From positions 1-62,896 of IMG/VR virus record IMGVR_UViG_3300030202_001144: DNA of 62,896 nt; one strand, written 5' to 3'. Position 1 is the first letter of the stretch. Every line of letters starts with the position of its first letter. The notes beneath the pieces are model-generated. The model had not been told where the DNA came from and searched no databases. It saw only the letters and a program-made list of their open reading frames with translations. Positions 58,060-62,896 of the stretch are shown here, one piece after another. Position numbers and translations under genes: made by a program. The DNA comes from a virus.

Positions 58060-58467
58060 ATGAAACAAAAAGCAAAAGCAATAATATATTTAACACTATT
58101 TGCGTTATTTATATGTGGAGAGATTACAGCTCAAGACTTTAATGGTTCTTGGGGCACAGATCAAAGCAACTATTATTTAACTATTAAAGATAAAGAGTTT
58201 ATTAGTTATAAGTTTGTTCCTTATGAAGATGAAGATGGTTGTATAAGTTGGAAAAAAGTTTATTCACCTGGAATAGAAGAGTTTTTAAAAAAAGAAGACA
58301 ACGTGATTGTAACTAATTACTGGGTAGATGAAAACAAATACTATGTTAAAGTAACATATACTTTAGTAGGTGATAATGATTTAAGTGCAGAATTTAATGG
58401 TAAATTAAAAGGAGATTTTTATTACAAAGTTGTTAACTATAAAAGAATGAAACTTGAAAGTAGATAA
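58060..58467 (+). CDS. Exported lipocalin-like protein
   Basis: A 135-residue protein with a signal peptide (KAIIYLTLFALFICGEITA, then QDFNGSW). The mature part is all-beta (YLTIKDKEFISYKFVPYEDE, VTYTLVGDNDLSAEFNGKL, DFYYKVVNYKRM), like a small lipocalin or DUF-type periplasmic protein. It lies inside the recombination operon and overlaps the exonuclease start by 14 bp, an odd place for an exported protein. Role unknown. Confidence 0.72.
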   Translation: MKQKAKAIIYLTLFALFICGEITAQDFNGSWGTDQSNYYLTIKDKEFISYKFVPYEDEDGCISWKKVYSPGIEEFLKKEDNVIVTNYWVDENKYYVKVTYTLVGDNDLSAEFNGKLKGDFYYKVVNYKRMKLESR

Positions 58468-59185
58468 AATAATAGAAAAACTTAAAGATGATGAACACTA
58501 TTACGGAGAGTTTGGTAAACAATACTTAAGTAATAGTGACATCAAAACTTTATTGACTAACCCATTAGCTTTAGGTCAGCCTTCTGAACCGAGGGCTGCG
58601 TTTCTAGTTGGCGGATATTTTCACACCGCTATACTTGAACCAGATAAGTTGAAGAAATACCGAGTAATACCTTCGTCAACTAGAAACACTAAAGTATATA
58701 AAGAAATGTCAGGTGGTGAATTATGTTTACTACAACATGAAGTTGATTCGTTAGAACTAATGATAGATAAGGTTTTAAAGAATAAAATATGTAAAGATTT
58801 AATTAGAGGTATTAATGTAGAATATGAAAAACCAGGTATAAAAGAAATAGCTGGTAAAATGTGGAAAGGTAAAGCTGATATTGTAAATCACGATGAAAGA
58901 TTAGTAGTTGATTTAAAAACAACTAATGATATTCAAAAGTTTTCTAAGTCAGCATGGACTTACAATTACGATTCACAAGCTTATATATATAACTTATTAT
59001 TTGGTTATGAGTTTGTATTTGTAGTTATAGATAAAAACACGCATCAAATAGGGTTATTCGACTGTTCACCCGAATTTTTAGAGCGTGGTAAAGATAAAGT
59101 AGAAAGAGCAGTTGAACAATACAGTCTGTTTTTCGAGACAAAAGGTTTTGAACCAGATCAGTATTTTATTAATAAAACATTATAA
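58454..59185 (+). CDS. PDDEXK-family exonuclease
   Basis: A 243-residue nuclease. The catalytic core is WKGKADIVNHDERLVVDLKT (Asp...Asp-x-Lys), followed by SQAYIYNLLF (QxxxY). The N-terminal LSNSDIKTLL and FLVGGYFHTAILEPDK match the family of phage RecE/YqaJ-like exonucleases. The start is a TTG (58454): no in-frame ATG occurs until residue 83, so this is one of the few non-ATG starts. It acts with the ERF protein in recombination. Confidence 0.82.
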   Translation: MKVDKIIEKLKDDEHYYGEFGKQYLSNSDIKTLLTNPLALGQPSEPRAAFLVGGYFHTAILEPDKLKKYRVIPSSTRNTKVYKEMSGGELCLLQHEVDSLELMIDKVLKNKICKDLIRGINVEYEKPGIKEIAGKMWKGKADIVNHDERLVVDLKTTNDIQKFSKSAWTYNYDSQAYIYNLLFGYEFVFVVIDKNTHQIGLFDCSPEFLERGKDKVERAVEQYSLFFETKGFEPDQYFINKTL

Positions 59186-59186
59186 T

Positions 59187-59507
59187 ATGGCATCAATAAT
59201 TAGAGCTAGTATTAATCTTACTAATGTAGATAAAACTAAAATTATCAACGGTAAAAAAGGTAAATACTTACCTATTGTATTGACTTTAAACGATGAACCA
59301 GATCAATTTGGTAATCAAGGTCCTATTACAATAGCACAAAGCAAAGAAGAAAGAGACGCTAAAGAAGCTAAAACTTATTTAGGCAATGTACAAGTGGTTT
59401 GGACTAACGGTAATAATGTAGAAGTTGCTCCAAAAGATAATAACCAACAACCAGTTAAAGCAGCTGTAGTTGCTCCTGACGCGGTTGAAGATGATTTACC
59501 ATTTTAA
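59187..59507 (+). CDS. Single-stranded DNA-binding protein-like
   Basis: A 106-residue protein from ATG 59187. The N-terminal part (SINLTNVDKTKIINGKKGKY, then LPIVLTLNDE) looks like an OB strand pattern; a polar linker leads to a C-terminal acidic tail AVEDDLPF, which mimics the DDIPF tail of SSB that recruits partner proteins. Lying between exonuclease and primase-helicase, it should coat replication intermediates. Confidence 0.75.
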   Translation: MASIIRASINLTNVDKTKIINGKKGKYLPIVLTLNDEPDQFGNQGPITIAQSKEERDAKEAKTYLGNVQVVWTNGNNVEVAPKDNNQQPVKAAVVAPDAVEDDLPF

Positions 59508-59510
59508 AAT

Positions 59511-61223
59511 ATGACAGAAACATACGAGATCAATGGATTTGTAATTGATACATTCAATCAATATAATCTAGAGCAGAAGAAACAGGGTGTATGTCCTCTT
59601 TGTTCTCATGATAGAAAACCTGAAAATCGTAAGAAGAAATGTGCTTCATACGACTGGGAACGTGGTCTTGGTACTTGTCATAATTGTAATACTACTTTTC
59701 AATTACATACCTATCAGCGTAAAGGCGCTAGTGATAGAGAATACGTTAGACCAGTAGATAATACTGATTATAATATACCAAGAACTAAAGTTGCTGAATG
59801 GTTTAAAAGTAGAGGCATTTCAACAGATACACTTGTCAATTTACAAGTTGGAGAAGGTTTAGAGTATATGCCTCAAACTGGTAAGAAAGAAAATACAATA
59901 CATTTTACTTATCATGTAGGTGATCAGCTTATAAATATAAAATATAGAGATGGACGCAAAAACTTTAAACTATATAAAGGTGCTGAAAAAGTATTTTATA
60001 ATATAAATAGTATTGTAGGTTATGACAGTTGCATTATAACTGAAGGTGAAATGGATGTATTAGCATTACATGAAGCTGGAATTAAAAACGCAATATCAGT
60101 TCCTAATGGAGCTACACTTAGTCACAATAACTTAGATTATCTTGATAACTGTATTGATTACTTTGAAGATAAAACAAAAATAATATTAGCAGTAGATACT
60201 GACGATCCTGGCTTAGCATTAAGATCAGAATTAGTTAGAAGATTAGGAGCAGAAGTATGTTACTTAGTAGATTTTGTAGACTGTAAAGACGCTAATGAAT
60301 ACTTACTTAAGTATGGTAAAGAAAAGTTACAAGAGGCGGTTTCTAAAGCTAGACCCTATCCTTTAGAAAATGTAACAACCTTTAAAGATATTGAAGGTGA
60401 CGTAACAGACTTTGTTAAACATGGTTTTAAACCAGGTTTTCAAGTTGGCCTTTCTAACTTTGATAACATATTTAGTACCTATACAGGACAATTTATAACA
60501 GTAACAGGTATACCTAGTTCAGGTAAATCAGATTTTGTAGATCAAATGGTTGTAGGTTATAATAAAAATTATAACTGGAAAACAGCTTTTGCATCTCCAG
60601 AAAATGCTCCTAATTATCTACATGCTCATAAGCTTATGCGTAAAGTATGGGGTGATATGCCTAGACGAGATGATATTGGCGGAGCTAAATGGAATGAGGT
60701 AGCTGAGCATGTTAATGATAATTTCTTTTTTATCGACATGGAAAAATATACTCTTGAATCTGTATTACGTAAGGGTGCAGAACTAGTTAAACGTAAAGGT
60801 ATTAAATGTTTAGTTATTGACCCGTTTAATAAAGTTAGAGATAAAAATGCTACATCACTAGATGTTAATATGTATACAATGGAATATCTAACAAAGATAG
60901 AAACATTTGCAAAAAAGTATGACGTACTAGTATTTATTGTAGCGCATCCAACTAAAATGTATAAAGATAAAGATGGCAAAATTGAAGAACCAACTATGTA
61001 CAATATTAAAGGTGGAGGGGAATGGTATGACGCGTCATATCATGGCCTTCTCGTACACCGCGACTATGTACTCAAGAATACTAAAGTCAAGGTGCTTAAA
61101 GTTAAGTTTCAAAATCTCGGAGAAAACGGAGCTGAAGCTTACTTTACATGGGAACCTAATTCGGGTAGCTTTGTACCACAAATAACTGATATGATTAACG
61201 AAGAAGCAATGCCTTGGGAATAA
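59511..61223 (+). CDS. Primase-helicase, T7 gp4/Twinkle-like
   Basis: A 570-residue bifunctional replication protein. Zinc finger: CPLC (C28, C31) and CHNC (C56, C59); Toprim: ITEGEMDVLALHEAG near residue 178; RecA-fold helicase with Walker A GIPSSGKS near 333-340, then CLVIDPFNKVR (Walker B) and VFIVAHPTKMYKD. It opens the fork and makes primers for a DNA polymerase that is not in the window. The start ATG follows the SSB-like stop closely. High confidence. Confidence 0.93.
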   Translation: MTETYEINGFVIDTFNQYNLEQKKQGVCPLCSHDRKPENRKKKCASYDWERGLGTCHNCNTTFQLHTYQRKGASDREYVRPVDNTDYNIPRTKVAEWFKSRGISTDTLVNLQVGEGLEYMPQTGKKENTIHFTYHVGDQLINIKYRDGRKNFKLYKGAEKVFYNINSIVGYDSCIITEGEMDVLALHEAGIKNAISVPNGATLSHNNLDYLDNCIDYFEDKTKIILAVDTDDPGLALRSELVRRLGAEVCYLVDFVDCKDANEYLLKYGKEKLQEAVSKARPYPLENVTTFKDIEGDVTDFVKHGFKPGFQVGLSNFDNIFSTYTGQFITVTGIPSSGKSDFVDQMVVGYNKNYNWKTAFASPENAPNYLHAHKLMRKVWGDMPRRDDIGGAKWNEVAEHVNDNFFFIDMEKYTLESVLRKGAELVKRKGIKCLVIDPFNKVRDKNATSLDVNMYTMEYLTKIETFAKKYDVLVFIVAHPTKMYKDKDGKIEEPTMYNIKGGGEWYDASYHGLLVHRDYVLKNTKVKVLKVKFQNLGENGAEAYFTWEPNSGSFVPQITDMINEEAMPWE

Positions 61224-61475
61224 ATGCCGAGAAAAAAGAAAGATGTAATGGGTCAATATATGCCTACTACAGAAGAGGTAAAAGCGTATGCTTGGTGTAT
61301 CAACAACATGATATATATATCACCATTCGCAACTGGCGAAGGGACTTGGTACATTGACATACAGATAAATAATAAGAAACATAGATCTCCACAGACATAT
61401 GGCTCTGTAGCTATATGGATTAAGATGTATGAGTATTACAAATATTATTATAATAAATATGCGAACAAAGTTTAG
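61224..61475 (+). CDS. Small basic protein, unknown function
   Basis: An 83-residue protein (MPRKKKDVMGQYMPTTEEVK, then WCINNMIYISPFATGEGTWY). The beta pattern with VAIWIKMYEYYKYYYNKY at the end suggests a small OB- or HTH-like protein. It starts immediately after the primase-helicase stop and overlaps the next start, so it is part of the replication operon. Confidence 0.62.
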   Translation: MPRKKKDVMGQYMPTTEEVKAYAWCINNMIYISPFATGEGTWYIDIQINNKKHRSPQTYGSVAIWIKMYEYYKYYYNKYANKV

Positions 61476-62112
61476 AAATGCAGAAGAAGCTTATAATTAT
61501 TTTCTTGATAAGATTATAATTGATGGTATACCACAAGGTGATACTAAAGCTTTATTTAATGTAGGTTTTACTATGGAAAAACCTATGGAAAATTATATAG
61601 TAAACGAAGAACGTAATTGGAAACTAAGATATGCTGAAGCTGAATGGGAATGGTATTTATCAGGTGATTCTAACATTGCTAAGTTAGGAGAAATATATGG
61701 TAAAGTACCTCAAATATGGGAACGTATGGCTGACAGTGAAGGATATGTTAATTCTAATTATGGCTGGCAATGGCAAAGAAAAGACCAAATAGATTATGTT
61801 ATTGCTAAATTAAGAAACCAAATAAAAACCAATAAACCAACAAGACATGCAGCGATTTCAATTTACGACGCTAAGGAGTGGCGCGAATATAGTAAAGATA
61901 CTCCTTGTACTTACGCAGTACAGTTTTATATACTACATAATAAATTAAATATGTGTGTTGTGATGCGTTCTAATGATCTCTGGTACGGCTTCTGTAATGA
62001 TCAGTATCAGTTTTCATCATTACAAAAAATGATTGCAGATACGTTGTCTATTGACGTCGGAACTTATTATCATTTTGCTCACAATTTACATTTGTATAAT
62101 AACAAACTCTAA
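61459..62112 (+). CDS. Thymidylate synthase-like / deoxypyrimidine hydroxymethylase-family protein
   Basis: A 217-residue protein of the thymidylate synthase fold. Hallmarks: RNWKLRYAEAEWEWYLSGD, DTPCTYAVQFYI with the catalytic Cys at residue 150, and MRSNDLWYGFCNDQYQF with the substrate-binding Asp and Asn. It is shorter than ThyA and resembles phage deoxypyrimidine methylase/hydroxymethylase relatives, so the product (dTMP or a modified pyrimidine) cannot be fixed from sequence. The ATG at 61459 gives MRTKFRNAEEAYNYFL; a longer start at 61429 overlaps more. Supports nucleotide supply with RNR. Confidence 0.82.
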   Translation: MRTKFRNAEEAYNYFLDKIIIDGIPQGDTKALFNVGFTMEKPMENYIVNEERNWKLRYAEAEWEWYLSGDSNIAKLGEIYGKVPQIWERMADSEGYVNSNYGWQWQRKDQIDYVIAKLRNQIKTNKPTRHAAISIYDAKEWREYSKDTPCTYAVQFYILHNKLNMCVVMRSNDLWYGFCNDQYQFSSLQKMIADTLSIDVGTYYHFAHNLHLYNNKL

Positions 62113-62896
62113 TGTATTACATATATCATATACCAGGAAAAAAAATAGGTGTTACTCGTAATTTAAAAAACCGCGTTACATTAATGCAAGGTTATAAAAA
62201 AGGAGAATATGAGGTTTTAGAAACACATGAGGATATAGATTATGTATCTAAGAGGGAGTTAGAATTACAAAATGAATATGGATATAAAATAGATAATAAA
62301 TCATATAAAGAACTAGTTAATAAAAATAATAAAATGAACGTAAACGTAACAGAGCAAACTACTACGTTTCCATGTCCAGTTAATAAATTAAAAGGACAAT
62401 TGATGGATAACATAGGTATGATATGGCAGACACAACATGGTAAATTTATGTTAGACAAAGAAATGGTAAGATGGATAATGAAAAATGCTAGAGTATCTAT
62501 GTATAATAATGACAGAAGTTATATATACAATAAAGCATTAGCTGAATGGTTTAATGATCAAAATGCTTTAGACACATTATTAGATTATGCAGAAGGTATA
62601 GATAGAATAGAAATATTTAATCAAATAAGATACTGGGCTAAGTCTAGAGGTTTGTTTGATAAAGGTGATGCTAAAACTCAATATATAAAGCTACAAGAAG
62701 AAGCTGGTGAACTAGCTAAAGCATTATTAAAAGATGATGAAGAAGAAGTTATAGATGCTATTGGTGATATGGTTGTAGTATTAACTAACTTAGCACACAT
62801 AAAAGGTGTTAGCATAGAAAGGTGTATAGCATGCGCTTATGATGTAATCAATAAGCGTACAGGTAAAATGATTAACGGAACATTTGTAAAAGATGA
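62112..62896 (+). CDS. GIY-YIG-like nuclease domain fused to MazG pyrophosphohydrolase (3' truncated by window edge)
   Basis: One open frame from ATG 62112 to the window end, 261 codons. Residues about 1-65 look like a compact GIY-YIG domain: YIYHIPGKKIGVTRNLKNRV, then ETHEDIDYVSKRELELQNEY (Arg and Glu at catalytic positions). Residues about 185-261 are MazG: KLQEEAGELAKALL and EEVIDAIGDMVVVLTNLA (ExxE...ExxD) ending NKRTGKMINGTFVKD. The middle is helical. MazG cleaves nucleotide triphosphates, including (p)ppGpp-pathway targets. The ATG overlaps the preceding stop (TAATG). The fusion is visible directly; activities are inferred. Confidence 0.78.
   Translation, partial: MYYIYHIPGKKIGVTRNLKNRVTLMQGYKKGEYEVLETHEDIDYVSKRELELQNEYGYKIDNKSYKELVNKNNKMNVNVTEQTTTFPCPVNKLKGQLMDNIGMIWQTQHGKFMLDKEMVRWIMKNARVSMYNNDRSYIYNKALAEWFNDQNALDTLLDYAEGIDRIEIFNQIRYWAKSRGLFDKGDAKTQYIKLQEEAGELAKALLKDDEEEVIDAIGDMVVVLTNLAHIKGVSIERCIACAYDVINKRTGKMINGTFVKD

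Noticed and set aside
1-62896. Integrase, repressor, CRISPR array, insertion sequences, transposase
   Set aside because: None seen on either strand; no evidence of a temperate or mobile lifestyle in this window.
1-62896. Recoding of TAG stop codons, as in some crAss-like phages
   Set aside because: TAG is used as a normal stop in several genes (for example at 2073, 49718 and 52323), and no structural gene is broken by in-frame TAG.

Overview
The window looks like most of the genome of a lytic, short-tailed (podovirus-like) phage of a marine Bacteroidota, probably a flavobacterium. Host evidence: DNA of roughly 30% GC; start codons preceded by A/T-rich leaders with no Shine-Dalgarno; three exported phage proteins whose signal peptides end in A-Q (the Bacteroidetes 'Q-rule' for signal peptidase I substrates); and a FISUMP domain, typical of Bacteroidota/Fibrobacteres, inside a tail protein. 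There is no sheath, tape measure, integrase or CRISPR array. The large terminase, portal, capsid, ring and nozzle proteins look most like those of crAss-like and Cellulophaga podoviruses; that placement rests on recognition, not on a search.

Layout. (1) 3-1145, plus strand: 3' part of a class I ribonucleotide reductase alpha subunit, cut by the window edge, then an intrinsic terminator facing the opposing operon. (2) 1.2-49.1 kb, minus strand: one long late block read right to left. It runs through small basic proteins, tail fibres, GroEL-GroES, a cluster of MAFK-type small proteins and HExxH proteins, a holin, terminase, portal, scaffold, capsid, a GC-rich structured intergenic RNA, ring proteins, nozzle proteins, internal virion proteins (one of 2,666 aa), then an envelope/lysis group (outer-membrane barrel, one-TM coiled coil, thioredoxin-like protein, M15 endolysin). 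(3) 49.1-49.46 kb: divergent control region with a 23-bp inverted repeat. (4) 49.4-57.5 kb, plus strand: accessory region of small genes driven by a repeated phage promoter (ACGGACTT-N16-GATAAT), with an initiator-like tRNA, three aberrant tRNA-like elements and two sigma factors. (5) 57.5-62.9 kb, plus strand: recombination, replication and nucleotide genes: ERF annealing protein, PDDEXK exonuclease, SSB-like protein, primase-helicase, thymidylate-synthase-like protein and a GIY-YIG/MazG fusion cut by the right edge.

How it fits together. The plus-strand module makes DNA and controls transcription; the minus-strand module builds and releases virions. The replicative DNA polymerase and RNR beta subunit are not in the window and probably lie beyond its ends. 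The most unusual feature is gene expression in the accessory region. Seven copies of one promoter are seen; two place ATG exactly where transcription should start, implying leaderless mRNAs. Close by is a tRNA with initiator hallmarks. Elements keeping only the acceptor stem and T-arm of a tRNA sit 13-20 nt upstream of genes, suggesting mRNA maturation by tRNA-processing enzymes. These functional links are inferences.
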